From Haloterrigena alkaliphila (GTDB lineage: Archaea > Halobacteriota > Halobacteria > Halobacteriales > Natrialbaceae), in the NCBI RefSeq assembly GCF_017352155.2, contig NZ_CP071462.1, positions 3,162,001-3,226,000 of the forward strand: a DNA stretch of 64,000 nt, written 5' to 3'. This document shows, piece after piece, positions 17,589-27,895 of the stretch. Numbering within the stretch: the first letter of the stretch is position 1; every line of letters starts with the position of its first letter. The notes below the pieces were generated by a model that was not told the DNA's origin, searched no databases, and saw only the letters and a program-made list of their open reading frames with translations. A program made the position numbers and the translations under genes.

Positions 17589-18269
17589 TCACTGCAGGCG
17601 CCCGAGCGCCCAGTCGGCCCGTTCGCGGACGGTCGGCTCCGGATCTCGGTGGGCCAGCCCCTCTAGTCGATCGGCGGCCGCCTCGAGACGCGCGTGGCCG
17701 AGCGCGGTGCAGGCGTCGGCCCGAATCGCCGGATCGTCGGACTCGAGCGCCGCGACGAGTACCGACGCCGCCGGTTCGATCGCCTCCGGTCGGTCCGTCG
17801 CGATGTCACGGAGCACGCGAACGCCACGCCGGTCGTGGCTCGGCCGGCTGTCGAGTACGGTCGCGATCGCACCGACGTGGTCGGCGACCGCGCTCGGTCG
17901 CTCGGCGGCGATCGTCTCGAGACAGCGGAGCAGTTCGTCCGTCGCCGGTGCCGCCGGGTCGTCGACGATAACGGAGACGATCCCGTCGGTCGACGGCGCG
18001 ACGTCGGACGGCGAGACGGTCGCGAGTTCGGCCAGACAGTAGCCGACCCTCTCGCGGAAGTCGATCTCGGGCTGTGCGAGGAGGTCCCGCAGTTTCGGAA
18101 CGGCCGGCAGACAGGCCTCGGGGCGGTCAGTCAGGGCGTCGTGAATCGCTGCCACGGCGGCCCGCTGTTCGGCCGGCTCGCGCGTGTCGAGTCGTGCGAG
18201 GACGGACGGCAGGTCGAACGCAGCGTCCGGGCGTTGCTGTCCGACCGCGTCGCCCCCTTCCCTATTCAT
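17589..18269 (-). CDS. HEAT-repeat protein
   Basis: 226 residues from the ATG at 18269; a further upstream ATG adds a basic stretch unlike the rest. The whole chain is alpha-helical repeats with the usual pattern of paired helices (for example REPAEQRAAVAAIHDAL, PAIRADACTALGHARLEAAADRLEGL). About five to six units are visible. Such proteins act as scaffolds or in protein or cofactor maturation; nothing indicates the partner. It lies between the damaged yjbQ gene and the SpoVR gene but is not obviously part of either unit. Confidence 0.8.
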   Translation of the reverse strand: MNREGGDAVGQQRPDAAFDLPSVLARLDTREPAEQRAAVAAIHDALTDRPEACLPAVPKLRDLLAQPEIDFRERVGYCLAELATVSPSDVAPSTDGIVSVIVDDPAAPATDELLRCLETIAAERPSAVADHVGAIATVLDSRPSHDRRGVRVLRDIATDRPEAIEPAASVLVAALESDDPAIRADACTALGHARLEAAADRLEGLAHRDPEPTVRERADWALGRLQ

Positions 18270-18344
18270 AGTATCACGAGCACGCGCGATCGACCAAAAG
18301 CGTTGCGAGTGGGGAGGCAAGCGGAACGGAAGTGAAAAACGGTA

Positions 18345-20372
18345 TCAGGCGAGCCACTCGTCGGGTTTCGTGTCGTAGTCGACGTCGTCGGCCGCGAGGT
18401 GGTCGACCTCCTCCCAGGGGACGTCCTCGACGGTTACCTGGTCGCCGTCGTACCGGATCAGCTTTCCGCGCTCCTCGGGTTCCGGCTCGCGGTTGCGCCG
18501 CTTCGCGACCTCGATGTCGTGGTCGTCGATCTCCTTGACGATCGTCAGCAGGTTCACCGGCCGGCCCCAGAGTTCGAAGATCCGCTTGAGCGTCTCCCGG
18601 GCTTGCCCGAGGTCGAGCATGACGCCGTTGTACTGGTGGCCCAGCAGGAGTTCGTTGGCGTTGTTGTAGTTGCCGTCGTAGACCGCGATCGTCGGTTTCC
18701 CGAAGTTGGTGAACTGCAACAGCAACTTCTTCTTGACGTCCTCGGCGGCGTCGCTGGCGACGTGGAACTGTCCGGTCGCCTGCGAGTGTTCGTAGGTGAA
18801 GTAGTTGTTCTCGGTGATGAACTCCTGGGTGAGGAACTCGTCGAGGAAGGTCACGTCGTTGTGGCTCTCGCGGATGTCGTACATCCGATCCCAGCCCGCC
18901 GTGAAGTCGACGTCCACCAGCGCCTCCTCGACGCTCTCGTAGCGCGCGTCGTCGAAGAGGTAGCGACCGATCTGCTCGAGGTCGTTCTGACTCACCCGGG
19001 TCAGGAACCCGCGGTGCTGGCGCTTGACCAGCGAGTAGTGCCGGCGCGCCAGCCCCTCGGTGGTCAGCACTTTCCACGGATATTTCTCGACGTCGATTTC
19101 GCCCTCGCGGGCGGCTTCGAGCGCCTCGCGGTCGACGTACTCCTCGGGCACCTCCTCGAGCGCCTCGAGCGTCTCAGGCGTGATCGTCGCGATCGGGTCC
19201 GGCGGCGCGAGCGTCTCGAGCACCGACTCGAAGTCGACGACGTCCATCAGGTTGCGCCAGGAGATTCCCTCGACGCGCAGCAGTTGCTCGAGGACCTCGC
19301 GGCGGTTGGTCCGGTTCTCGACGTACTCCCAGAGCTCCATGCCGAGGCTGTAGGGGTTGAGCCCTCCGGAGGCGAGCACCTTCGCCATGTGGTCGGCGTA
19401 GTTGAGGAACTCGTCGTCGCCGGCGAACCCCTCGTCGGTCATCATCGCCGACTCCCAGTAGGCGGCCCACCCCTCGTTCATCACCTTCGTCATCTTCTGG
19501 GCGGCGAAGTAGTACGCCTCCGCGCGCATCATGTCGAGGACGTCGCGTTGCCACTCCGCCATCTCGACCGCGCGGCCGGCCTCGTCGTCGTACTGCTTGC
19601 CGTGTTCGCGGACGAACGCGAGCAGGTCCTTCTGGGGCTCCTCGGGGAAGGTGACGGCCTCGCCCTCGGCCTCGAGTTTCTCGAGCCACTCCTCGTCGAA
19701 GACCTCCCCTTTCACTTCGTCGGAGAGGCCGAGTTCGTCCAGCTTTTCGGCGATGTCGTCGTCGAGGTCGTCGCGCGGGCCGTCGACGTCGAGACGGCGC
19801 TCGAACACCCGGTGCTGGTCGATGTTGTCCTCGAGGCTCAGGCAGTGGTCGATCCACTTCTCGACCGCCGCGCGGTCGATCTCGGGATCGGACATGTACT
19901 CGTCGATCGCCCGCGCGTGGCGCTCGAGCATCGCGGCGGCGTTGACCTGTTCCTCGTCGGCGCGCCCGCCGGTGAACAGGCCGAACCACTCGTTGTTCGC
20001 GAAGAAGTCCGAGTGGGCCTCGACGTGGGTGATGACCGCCTTCTGGTCGGCGATCGTGTTCGACTCCTGGAGGAAGGCGTGGGCCGGATTGTCGTTGTTG
20101 ACGATCTCGAAGGCCTTCCCGCCGCCGTACTGGCCCTGCTTCTGCTGGCGGTCGTACTGCATCCCCCACCGCCAGTGGGGGTATCGGCTCTGAAACCCGC
20201 CGTAGGCGATGAGTTCGTTCATCTCGTCGTAGTCGATGATCCAGTACTTCACCGGGTAGGGCTCGAGGCCGAGTTTCTCGGCCAGGTTTCTGGCCTCCGA
20301 AACCGGTTCCTCGAGGTCGCCGGCGATCGCCTGTTTGCGGAATCGGTCCGCGTTGGAGTTTCGTTTACTCAT
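18345..20372 (-). CDS. SpoVR family protein
   Basis: 675 residues from the ATG at 20372 (MSKRNSNADRF). Family segments include LGLEPYPVKYWIIDYDEMNELIAYGGFQSRYPHW near the N-terminus, QESNTIADQKAVITHVEAHSDFFANNEWF, and NEGWAAYWESAMM (the SpoVR/YcgB core). The C-terminal part has HSQATGQFHVASDAAEDVKKKLL. It is somewhat longer than bacterial YcgB proteins of about 510 residues, with an acidic middle. It is the last gene of the PrkA-PrkA-YeaH-SpoVR operon, starting 14 nt after the YeaH gene. Bacterial counterparts act in stationary phase or sporulation; the biochemical role is unknown. Histidine and glutamate clusters hint at metal binding. Confidence 0.92.
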   Translation of the reverse strand: MSKRNSNADRFRKQAIAGDLEEPVSEARNLAEKLGLEPYPVKYWIIDYDEMNELIAYGGFQSRYPHWRWGMQYDRQQKQGQYGGGKAFEIVNNDNPAHAFLQESNTIADQKAVITHVEAHSDFFANNEWFGLFTGGRADEEQVNAAAMLERHARAIDEYMSDPEIDRAAVEKWIDHCLSLEDNIDQHRVFERRLDVDGPRDDLDDDIAEKLDELGLSDEVKGEVFDEEWLEKLEAEGEAVTFPEEPQKDLLAFVREHGKQYDDEAGRAVEMAEWQRDVLDMMRAEAYYFAAQKMTKVMNEGWAAYWESAMMTDEGFAGDDEFLNYADHMAKVLASGGLNPYSLGMELWEYVENRTNRREVLEQLLRVEGISWRNLMDVVDFESVLETLAPPDPIATITPETLEALEEVPEEYVDREALEAAREGEIDVEKYPWKVLTTEGLARRHYSLVKRQHRGFLTRVSQNDLEQIGRYLFDDARYESVEEALVDVDFTAGWDRMYDIRESHNDVTFLDEFLTQEFITENNYFTYEHSQATGQFHVASDAAEDVKKKLLLQFTNFGKPTIAVYDGNYNNANELLLGHQYNGVMLDLGQARETLKRIFELWGRPVNLLTIVKEIDDHDIEVAKRRNREPEPEERGKLIRYDGDQVTVEDVPWEEVDHLAADDVDYDTKPDEWLA

Positions 20373-20386
20373 GAAAACCACCGAGG

Positions 20387-21715
20387 TTACTCATCCTCGT
20401 CGCCCTCCGTCGAGAGGATCTCGTAGATCGCGTCGGTCACGTCCTCTTTGCTGTTGACGTAGGCCACCGCCACGTCGTCGGAATCGGTGCCGAAGTGGCG
20501 CTCGAGTTCCTCGGCGTGGGTGGCGTTGATCGCGTTGCCGCTGGGCTGGGTCTCCACGTAGGCGTGGAGGTTGGCGTCGATCTCCTCCATCATGGGGATG
20601 ACGCGCTCTTCCGTGTCGTTGCTCGAGTTCTCGGAGTCGCCCGCCGCGAAGACGTAGCGATTCCAGTCGCTCCAGGGGTACTCCTCGAGCAGTTCGTTCG
20701 CGAGGTCGTAGGCGCTCGAGATCTTCGTCCCGCCGCCGCTGCGGATGCCGAAGAACTCGTCGCGCTCGACCGCCCAGGCGTCGGCGTCGTGGGCGATGTA
20801 GACGAACTCGGCGTTGTCGTACTTGCCCTGCAGGTACCAGTCCAGCGGGGTGAACGTGCGCTCGACGAGTTCGCGCTTCTTCTCGCGCATCGAGCCGGAG
20901 ACGTCGCGGATGTTGACGACCACGACGTTCTTCTCCTTCTCCTCGATGATCTCGGGATGGCGATAGCGCTCGTCCTCCCGGCGGAAGGGGACGTGGTCGA
21001 TCCCCTCCCGGCGGATCTTCTGCTGGACGCTCTCGCGCTCGACGTTTTCCTCGACCTCCTCGATGGAGGCCCACGTCCCGCGCTCGTCGTCGGGAACGTC
21101 GCCGTAGGCCTCCTGAATCCAGGCCATCGAGACCGGCAGGCTCTCGCCGCGGGCCCACTCGAAGACCTCGCGGGGCGTGATCCCCTCGACCTTGCACAAC
21201 TCGCGGAGGAACTCCTCGTCGAAGTCCATCGCCAGCTTGCGCTTGAGCCCCTCCTTGAACATCCGCTCGAAGTCGAGCGTGCTGTTGGGGCCGGTTCGGG
21301 TGAGGTCGGTGAAGGGTCCCTCCTTCTCCTCGACGACCTTCTTCCCCTTCGGATCGAGGTCGAGTCCGAGTTCCTCGTCGAGTTCCTCGGCGAACTCGTC
21401 GGGGTCCATCTCGTAGTACTCGTGGTCGCCGCCCTCCTCGCCGGGTTCGCCGTCGTCGCCGTCGTCGTCACCCGGTTGGGGCTGGGGCTGGCCGACCGGC
21501 TGGCCGGGCTGGGGCGTGCCGTCCTCCCCCTGGCCGACGCCGCCCTTGTCCCGCTGATCGTACTCGAACTCCGGGAGCGAGACGATCTTGACCGGGATCT
21601 GGATGTCGCCGTTCCCGCCGCCGCTCAGATCGCCGTACTGGATGAAGTCGGCCAAATCCTCGCGGCGTTGTTCGCCCACTTCTCGGAATCGTTCGAGGTC
21701 GTCTCTCAGTCCCAT
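20387..21715 (-). CDS. YeaH/YhbH family (DUF444, UPF0229) protein
   Basis: 442 residues from the ATG at 21715, which overlaps the preceding kinase gene by 10 nt; a much longer reading that continues upstream crosses the kinase gene in another frame and is spurious. The N-terminus is [24 protein letters not shown] Gly/Pro/Gln/Asp-rich low-complexity stretch occupies about 55-105. The C-terminal half is a von Willebrand A-like domain with a MIDAS-type [17 protein letters not shown]. coli YeaH is encoded beside the kinase YeaG, and the same order is kept here. The role is probably as an adaptor or substrate of the PrkA kinases (inference). Confidence 0.92.
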   Translation of the reverse strand: MGLRDDLERFREVGEQRREDLADFIQYGDLSGGGNGDIQIPVKIVSLPEFEYDQRDKGGVGQGEDGTPQPGQPVGQPQPQPGDDDGDDGEPGEEGGDHEYYEMDPDEFAEELDEELGLDLDPKGKKVVEEKEGPFTDLTRTGPNSTLDFERMFKEGLKRKLAMDFDEEFLRELCKVEGITPREVFEWARGESLPVSMAWIQEAYGDVPDDERGTWASIEEVEENVERESVQQKIRREGIDHVPFRREDERYRHPEIIEEKEKNVVVVNIRDVSGSMREKKRELVERTFTPLDWYLQGKYDNAEFVYIAHDADAWAVERDEFFGIRSGGGTKISSAYDLANELLEEYPWSDWNRYVFAAGDSENSSNDTEERVIPMMEEIDANLHAYVETQPSGNAINATHAEELERHFGTDSDDVAVAYVNSKEDVTDAIYEILSTEGDEDE

Positions 21716-23994
21716 CTGTAGCTCACCTGTCCCATGACGTGTCGGCTGGTCAGTTCGGCCGACGCCGCCGAGTAGCCGAAGAGATCGACCATGGTATCGA
21801 TCGTGTCTTCCTTGACCGCCGCCGTCTCCGTGCCGCTCGGCGGGTCGTCCCACTGGCGCGGGTCGAAGTCCTCGAAGGTCCGCTGGACGTCGTCCCAGTC
21901 GTGGCTCTCGAGGACGGTCTTGATCACCGGAATCGCGGTGAGGTCGACGTCCTCGACCGAGAAGTCCTCGTCGCGGTGCTCCCAGGCGTGGCGGTTCAGC
22001 GAGGTAATCACCTTCTCGCGGCGGAAGTTGCGGACGCTCTCGCGGGGGAGGTTGTCCTCGTACTCGGCCTCGGAGAAGCGGCCGAGGTGTTCGATCTCGA
22101 ACAGCTTCATCTTCAGCGGATCCGGTTCGACGCGCTCGCCGCGGTCGTTGTACAGCGGCTCCTCGGTCTCCCACGCGTAGACGTGTTCGACGTACTCGGC
22201 GACGGTCTCCTCGTCGACGCGCTTGTCGTGCATGATCGCCTCGATGACGTCGCTCTCCTGGCGGTCGAAGAGGTAGTTCTTCACGGGCACGATCCGGTTC
22301 TCGAACTCCGAGCGTTCGCCCGTCGAGAAGACGGGCGCCTCGGCCATCCCCTCGGCCATCGCGTTCAGCACGTCCCGGGGCATGACGACGTTCTCGACCG
22401 GCAGGTCGGGGTGGTGGCGGTCCCGGTCGGTCTGGAGGAGTTCCGCGAGCGTGTCCCGCGTGTAGGTGACCGGCACGCCGTGTTCGCCGTCGTGAGCCTC
22501 GCCGTCGAAGTCGAACTCCTCCTTCTCGCGGCGACTGTCGCCCTCCTGCAGGTAGCCCTGGTCGTAGATCAGGGCCTTGTCGACGAGGTCGAGCCCGTTT
22601 GGCAGGTTCTCCTCGTCGAGTCGCGTGACGACCGCGTACAGTCCGGCCGCCTCGATGGCGTGGGGGGCGAACTCCCGCTCGCGGGTCTCCCCGTCCTGAT
22701 CCTTGACCAGCACCGTCACCGCCTCGCGGATCCGGTCCTCGAGTTCGTCGTAGCTCTCGGCCTCCCAGACGGCCGTCTCGTTGGTCAGTTCGCGTCGGAT
22801 CAGCTCGCACTCGAGCGAGAGGTTCGTCAGGTAGCCGAACTGGTGCTTGTCGAGCCGTCGCTTGAGCGCTTTCAGGGGGTCCATGCCGTTGCGATCCGAG
22901 TGCTGGTTGAGCTGGGCCTCGAGGTCGGGGTTCGAGATGATCAGCATCTGGGTGTCGACGTCCATCCCGATCCCCTTGTCCAGCTTGACGGACTGCTCGT
23001 CGGGGACGTTCAGCAGTTTCTGGAGCAGGTCGGCGTGCTGGGCCGCGTCCTCGACGATGGTGAGGACGCCGTTGCCCTGCGAGAGGACGCCGTCGTAGCT
23101 GAAGGCCTGCGGGTTCTTGCGCCCCCGCGAGTCCAGTTCCTGGAGCATGCCGTGCATCCAGGAGCCGACGAGTCGCTCCTTCGGCGGCCCGTCGTCCTCC
23201 GAGTGGAGGACGCCGACGCCCTGGCCGACGTCGACGACGTAGTTCTTCACCCGGAGGTGGTCGCCGTTGGTGATCGCCGAGAACAGTTCCTCCTCGCCCT
23301 CCCGACGGTATCGCTCCTCGAGGTACTCGTAGGCCTCGCGGGAGAACGGATCGAGTTCCGCGTCGACCTGCACGGGGACGTGATCGTCGAGTTCGGCGTT
23401 CAGGTCCGCGAGTAGCTCGTCGCGAACCTCCTGCGGGAAGACCGACAGCGGGTGGGCCTGCACGGGGCTCTCGTACCAGTGTTGATCGTCCGTCGCCGTC
23501 GGGTCGCCGCTGCCGTAGCTCAGCCCGCGGTCGCCGGAGTCGGCCGTCGTGACGTTCCACTCGACCGTGTACCGGCGGCCCTCGGGCGTCTTGGAGTACT
23601 CGCGCAGCCCGTTGACCAGACAGCGCTTGAGTTCCGACTTGCCCGTCGCGGTCGGCCCCTCGAACCAGATGATCTTCTCGTCTTTCGCCCGGCCCGCGGC
23701 GATCGACCGGAGGTCGTCGACGAACCCGTTGAGCACCTCGGTGTTGCCCAGAATCGCGTGTTCGCCGTCGTTGTGCGGGTCGTCGAAGAACCGGTAGCGC
23801 TCCTTCTCCTCGCCCTCCTCGACTACGGTGCGGGTGCCCGCGGCCTCGATCGCCTCGAGCAGGTACTTCGAGGCGTGGGACGCGATCGTCGGGTTCTCGA
23901 AGATCCGATCGACGTACGCCGCGAGGCCCATCGGCTCCTCGTAGGTCTCCTCCAGCGTGCGGTCGGCCTCGGTGACGTAGTCGTTGCCGGTCAT
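21706..23994 (-). CDS. PrkA-family serine protein kinase/AAA+ protein (second copy)
   Basis: 762 residues from the ATG at 23994, one nt after the stop of the upstream paralogue. A Walker A motif ([16 protein letters not shown]) lies at about residue 110. The AAA+ body and a C-terminal PrkA kinase-like region follow, including [15 protein letters not shown]. It has an extra charged loop ([12 protein letters not shown]) compared with the first copy. Members such as E. coli YeaG and Bacillus PrkA are stress- and stationary-phase kinases. Two unequal PrkA genes in tandem suggest a hetero-oligomeric AAA+ complex (inference). Confidence 0.92.
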   Translation of the reverse strand: MTGNDYVTEADRTLEETYEEPMGLAAYVDRIFENPTIASHASKYLLEAIEAAGTRTVVEEGEEKERYRFFDDPHNDGEHAILGNTEVLNGFVDDLRSIAAGRAKDEKIIWFEGPTATGKSELKRCLVNGLREYSKTPEGRRYTVEWNVTTADSGDRGLSYGSGDPTATDDQHWYESPVQAHPLSVFPQEVRDELLADLNAELDDHVPVQVDAELDPFSREAYEYLEERYRREGEEELFSAITNGDHLRVKNYVVDVGQGVGVLHSEDDGPPKERLVGSWMHGMLQELDSRGRKNPQAFSYDGVLSQGNGVLTIVEDAAQHADLLQKLLNVPDEQSVKLDKGIGMDVDTQMLIISNPDLEAQLNQHSDRNGMDPLKALKRRLDKHQFGYLTNLSLECELIRRELTNETAVWEAESYDELEDRIREAVTVLVKDQDGETREREFAPHAIEAAGLYAVVTRLDEENLPNGLDLVDKALIYDQGYLQEGDSRREKEEFDFDGEAHDGEHGVPVTYTRDTLAELLQTDRDRHHPDLPVENVVMPRDVLNAMAEGMAEAPVFSTGERSEFENRIVPVKNYLFDRQESDVIEAIMHDKRVDEETVAEYVEHVYAWETEEPLYNDRGERVEPDPLKMKLFEIEHLGRFSEAEYEDNLPRESVRNFRREKVITSLNRHAWEHRDEDFSVEDVDLTAIPVIKTVLESHDWDDVQRTFEDFDPRQWDDPPSGTETAAVKEDTIDTMVDLFGYSAASAELTSRHVMGQVSYRWD

Positions 23995-23995
23995 G

Positions 23996-26068
23996 TTAGT
24001 CGTCCATCTCTGCCTTGGCGACCTCCGCACCGGCGAACTCGAGCACTTCCTTGGCGCCCGCCTCGGAGTAGCCCTGTTCCATCAGCGCGTCGATCCACGC
24101 CGACCGCTCGTCGTCGTCGAACTCGTTGGCGCTGACCAGCGCGGAGAAGTTGATGTTGTGCTTCTTGTCCTCCCAGAGTTTGCGCTCTAAGGCGCGGCGC
24201 AGGCGCTCGTTGTCCTGCGGGTTGAACGCTTCGCCCTCGCGTGCGCGCCGGGAGACCCAGTTGGAGACCTCCTGACGGAAGTCCTCCTTGCGGTCCTCGG
24301 GGATGTCGAGTTTCTCCTCGACGCTCCGCAGGAACGTCTCGTCGGGCTCCTGTTCGCGGCCCGTGAGGTCGTCTTCGATGGTGTCGTCGTCGATGTAGGC
24401 CATCACGTGGTCCATGTACTTCTCGCCCTGGCGCTGTATCTCGTCGATGTCGTAGGCCAGCGCGTGGCGGACGTCCTCGATGGCTCGCTCCTTGTACTCC
24501 TCGCGGACCGTCTCGAGGTAGCGGTAGTACTTCTCGAAGTTCTCCTCCGGGATAGAGCCGTGGTGCTCCAGGTTCTCCTCGAAGAAGTTGAACACCGTCA
24601 GCGGCGAGAGGAACCCGCGCTGGCGGTGCTTGGAGTCCATGATCGCCTCGGCGATCTCGTCGCCGATGAAGCGCGGCGAGACCCCGACCATGCCCTCGCC
24701 GATCTCGGCCTTCTCGGCGGCCTCTTCGCGGAGCTTCTTCGTGTCGATGTCGTCGCCCTCGTCGATCTCGCCGTTGTACGCTTTTGCCTTCGAGAGGAGG
24801 TCGACGGTCTCGGTGTCGGGCTCTTCGATGCGCGTCAGGACGCCGAACAGCCCCGCCATCTCGAGCGTGTGGGGCTCGACGTTGATGTCGGGGACGTCGG
24901 CGTTGGTCAGCATCTTCTCGTAGATGCTGGCCTCGTCCTCGTAGGAGAGGACGTAGGGGAAGTCGATCCGCTTGGTGCGGTCGTTGAACGCCTCCATCTT
25001 CTCGTCGCCCTTCTTGTCCTTGTACTCGGGCATGTTCGTCCGGCCGACGATCACCTGGTCGATGTCGATCCGCGGGTTGTTCTTGGGCTTGATCGTCTGC
25101 TCCTGGGTCGCGTGGAGGAAGTCGTAGAGGAACTCTCGCTGGAGTTTCAGGAGCTCCTCGCCGGAGAAGACGCCGCGGTTGGCGTTACAGAACGCCCCCG
25201 AGTAGTCGAACGCGCGCGGGTCGGACTCGCCGTAGATCGCGATCTTCGAGTAGTTGACGTCGCCGGTCAGTTCGGTCTCGTCCTGGTTCTTCTTGTCCTT
25301 GGGCTCGAACGTCTCCAGGGCCTGGCGCTTGTTCTCGTCGGCGACCAGCCGGATGATCTCGACGTGGTTCTCCAGGACCTGCTGGAGGTCGTCGTCGTAG
25401 TGAGCGAGCAGTTTGTCCATGTAGAACTCGCTCTCGGGGTCCAGCGCCTGCTCGTTCTGAATGGTGTAGGGCGCGTCGAGGTTCTCGTTTAGGTCGTCGA
25501 TCACGCGCTGGCGCTGCTCGACGGGCAGGAGCACGAGCGGGTCCTGGTTCATCGGGGACCGGACGCTGTCGTCGGCCGGGTCCTGATCCTGGACGACGTC
25601 ACAGAGGTTGGTCCACCGGAACGTGTACATCCGGCCCTCCTCGCGGAGCGTGTAGTCCTCGAAGTACTTGCGGACCTGCTTGTCGAAGTGGGACTTCCCG
25701 GAGCCGACGGGGCCGAGCAGCAGCTTGATGCGCCGCTCGGGGCCGAGGCGGCGGGCGCCCGACTTCACCTTGTTCACGAACTCGTGGATCGACTGGTGGA
25801 TCACCCGTCCGTAGAAGGTGTTCTCGCCGTCGTTCAGCGGATCCTCGCTCGCGAGGAGGTACTCGACAACCCCTTCGGTCTCGTCGTAGGTCGTCCCGTA
25901 GTAGTCGAACATGTCCGCGACCCGCTGGTGGGCGTTGCGGGTGATCTTCGGGTCCTCGTAGCACTCTTCTAAGTACCAGTCGAAGGACTTGGTCTCCCGC
26001 AGGTCTGCGGGCATCGATTCCTTGTAATCCGTGCTGAGCGTCTCGAGTGTCTCGATGTCACCGGTCAT
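23996..26068 (-). CDS. PrkA-family serine protein kinase/AAA+ protein (first copy)
   Basis: 690 residues from the ATG at 26068 (MTGDIETLETLSTDYKES); an earlier in-frame ATG at 26128 adds an atypical stretch. PrkA landmarks: SFDWYLEECYEDPKITRNAHQRVADM near the N-terminus; Walker A LLLGPVGSGKSHFDKQ at about 120; GVFSGEELLKLQREFLYDFLHATQEQ; and DQVIVGRTNMPEYKDKKGDEKMEAFNDRTKRIDFPY. The C-terminus ends in a helical segment with a UBA-like look (DALMEQGYSEAGAKEVLEFAG). It is the first gene of the four-gene operon, preceded by a gap of over 600 nt. Confidence 0.94.
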   Translation of the reverse strand: MTGDIETLETLSTDYKESMPADLRETKSFDWYLEECYEDPKITRNAHQRVADMFDYYGTTYDETEGVVEYLLASEDPLNDGENTFYGRVIHQSIHEFVNKVKSGARRLGPERRIKLLLGPVGSGKSHFDKQVRKYFEDYTLREEGRMYTFRWTNLCDVVQDQDPADDSVRSPMNQDPLVLLPVEQRQRVIDDLNENLDAPYTIQNEQALDPESEFYMDKLLAHYDDDLQQVLENHVEIIRLVADENKRQALETFEPKDKKNQDETELTGDVNYSKIAIYGESDPRAFDYSGAFCNANRGVFSGEELLKLQREFLYDFLHATQEQTIKPKNNPRIDIDQVIVGRTNMPEYKDKKGDEKMEAFNDRTKRIDFPYVLSYEDEASIYEKMLTNADVPDINVEPHTLEMAGLFGVLTRIEEPDTETVDLLSKAKAYNGEIDEGDDIDTKKLREEAAEKAEIGEGMVGVSPRFIGDEIAEAIMDSKHRQRGFLSPLTVFNFFEENLEHHGSIPEENFEKYYRYLETVREEYKERAIEDVRHALAYDIDEIQRQGEKYMDHVMAYIDDDTIEDDLTGREQEPDETFLRSVEEKLDIPEDRKEDFRQEVSNWVSRRAREGEAFNPQDNERLRRALERKLWEDKKHNINFSALVSANEFDDDERSAWIDALMEQGYSEAGAKEVLEFAGAEVAKAEMDD

Positions 26069-26705
26069 GGTATCATTGCCAGTTGGCCAGGTGCGGTCTC
26101 CCCCGTCTGCATCGTCCGTTGGGTACACGGACCGTCTGTGGAGCGGACGTCGTTCGACCAGCCGTGGCGTCGTGGCCGAACCGTCGGAATCCGTCGAACC
26201 GCGTCACCCGACAGCCACCGCGTCCCGGCGTCCGAACCGCTCCGCGAGCGAGTGCTCTCGGAACGTGCCGAACTGCGGCGGGCGGCGATCTGTCGTGCCA
26301 TGTGTGATCTCGTACCACTCGCCGTTGCGCGACGGTCTCGTCGGGGACTCGGGCAACGGTGCGCCGGGGACGGACGCGGAGTGGATCGGTCCGGCGAACG
26401 GATACCGATAGTATTTAATGAGTGAGTAATCCAGCTACTTAGCCTTGGCCCCAAAAGGTATTTATCAGAACTTTATTACAGGCGAATACTACCATCATCG
26501 TAGACTGATACTCGATGCCATACCGCATCTTGACCGATTCCGGGCATAAATCACCGGCCAGCATTGGCCTGCGACGGTCGCGCGCGCCGCATGCGCGCTC
26601 GAGCGACATCGTGACGTGTCGACCCGGCGACGCGACGGATGGCGTTCCGGGGCCGACTCGAGCGGTGACGACGAGGCTTTACGAGCCCCGTCCCTATCGG
26701 CGCCC
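26069..26705. other. Long intergenic region upstream of the PrkA operon
   Basis: This 637-nt gap separates divergent genes. The half next to the operon is GC-rich with no convincing gene; overlapping readings are basic and Ser/Arg-rich, unlike haloarchaeal proteins. The centre, about 26405-26520, is AT-rich. It contains TATA-like elements on both strands (tatttatca near 26458-26466; attaaatac on the minus strand near 26411-26419). If the minus-strand box is used, the PrkA operon would have a leader of over 300 nt. Confidence 0.55.
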
Positions 26706-27158
26706 ATGACCGACCCGGCGGCCGACGGCGATCCAGACCCGGCGCTTCCGGCGCTCCCCGACGACTGGACCGTCTGGAACCGGGGCGAGGACGGACGACT
26801 CGTCCTCGCTTACCGGCCGGACGTCTTCGACGCCGACGCGTTCTCGGCGGCCTGTCTGCCCACCCTCTACCTAACGCACGGCAAACGGACGCGTCGTCCC
26901 GGCACTAATCCCGGCAATCGGACCGATGACGACGACTGGTACGTCTCCCTCTACCTCGAGCCGGACGTCTCGGCCGATACCGAACGGTTCGCGACGCGGG
27001 TGGAGGCGCTCGAGCGGGTCGCCGCCCTCGCGCGGGCGTTCGACGACGGCGAGATCGACTACCGGGGGCTCTACCAGGTCCCTCGCGAGACGTACTTCGA
27101 GCGACTGGACGAACTGACCGGTCGGGACGAGACGGCGTCGTCCGATCGCCACGCGTGA
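26706..27158 (+). CDS. Conserved haloarchaeal protein (DUF5820-like)
   Basis: 150 residues from the ATG at 26706. The core pattern LPDDWTVWNRGEDGRLVLAYRPDVFDADAFSAACLPTLYLTHG is one I associate with the haloarchaeal family DUF5820 (recall, not searched). A beta-rich middle (DDWYVSLYLEPDV) is followed by helix ATRVEALERVAALARAFDDGEI. There is no signal, membrane segment or catalytic motif that I can name. It precedes the UPF0179 gene by 32 nt on the same strand, so they may be co-transcribed. Confidence 0.75.
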   Translation: MTDPAADGDPDPALPALPDDWTVWNRGEDGRLVLAYRPDVFDADAFSAACLPTLYLTHGKRTRRPGTNPGNRTDDDDWYVSLYLEPDVSADTERFATRVEALERVAALARAFDDGEIDYRGLYQVPRETYFERLDELTGRDETASSDRHA

Positions 27159-27190
27159 GCCTTAACCGGGGCCGGCGACTACGCACCGGT

Positions 27191-27637
27191 ATGTCTACCG
27201 TCACGCTCGTCGGCACCCGGCTCGCCGATCCGGGGACCGAGTTCGTCTACCAGGGCGAGGCCGACGCCTGCGCCGGCTGTCCCTACCGGAGTCAGTGTCT
27301 CAATCTCGAGCCCGACACGAAGTACCGCATCACGTCCGTCCGGGAGAACGCCCAGACGCTCGAGTGCGCCATGCACGACGGCGGCGTCCGCGCCGTCGAG
27401 GTCGAACCGGCCGCCGTCCGCGCGAACATCCCGTCCAAGGGCGCCTTCGCCGGCAGCAAGGCGAGCCTCGCCGGCCCCTGCCCCTACGTCGAGTGTCCGA
27501 GCCACGAGTACTGCGACCCCGACGGCGCCGACCTCGACGCGGAGTATCGCATCCGCGAAATCGTCGGCGAGCCGCCCCACGAGGTCTGTCACCTCGATCG
27601 CTCGCTCGAGCTCGTCGAACTGGACACCGACGACTGA
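27191..27637 (+). CDS. UPF0179 family cysteine-rich protein
   Basis: 148 residues from the ATG at 27191. Conserved cysteines form DACAGCPYRSQCLNLE near the N-terminus, TLECAMHD in the middle, GPCPYVECPSHEYCDPDG, and HEVCHL near the end. This cysteine layout matches UPF0179, an archaeal family of unknown function, and could hold a zinc or Fe-S site (inference). The KG and SKASL segment between the Cys groups is basic for a haloarchaeal protein. The start is set by the last ATG before VTLVGTRLADPGTEF. Confidence 0.88.
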   Translation: MSTVTLVGTRLADPGTEFVYQGEADACAGCPYRSQCLNLEPDTKYRITSVRENAQTLECAMHDGGVRAVEVEPAAVRANIPSKGAFAGSKASLAGPCPYVECPSHEYCDPDGADLDAEYRIREIVGEPPHEVCHLDRSLELVELDTDD

Positions 27638-27705
27638 TTACGCGCTGGTATCGCTGATTTTCTCGTGTCTCTCGAAGCGCCGGTTCCCTTCCCAGCCGTT
27701 CGTCG

Positions 27706-27895
27706 TGCGGTGGCGCGCGCCGACCTGTGCCGAACGAAAGTGAGGCGCAGGTCGAAGCTGCGCGAGGTCTTCGCGAGTTATACGAGCGAAGGCTTGTCAG
27801 AGCTTGCTCTGACAGTGGATGAGTGAACGAGTGTAACGAGAGAGCGAATCGGCTGGGGAGGACGTGGAACTCACCGTTGCCACGGTCGCAGAACG
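27706..27895. repeat. Dispersed repeat, copy 1
   Basis: It shares with 50584-50735 a first block tgcggtggcgcgcgc (15 of 15 identical), a hairpin with loop gaacgaaagtga (27723-27752), and a 45-nt block at 27817-27861 that matches 50646-50690 in 44 of 45 positions. Weaker similarity continues for about 30 nt. Copy 1 is longer and includes an extra hairpin at 27795-27814. The outer ends are approximate. Confidence 0.75.

Noticed and set aside
20387..23560. A very long minus-strand open frame spanning the YeaH gene and much of the kinase gene
   Set aside because: Only the part from 21715 onward is protein-like. The upstream extension is Arg/Gly-rich out-of-frame reading of the kinase gene.
26065..26454. 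Minus-strand frame upstream of the PrkA operon
   Set aside because: Product would be basic and Ser/Arg-rich, unlike the acidic proteins of this genome, with no motif.
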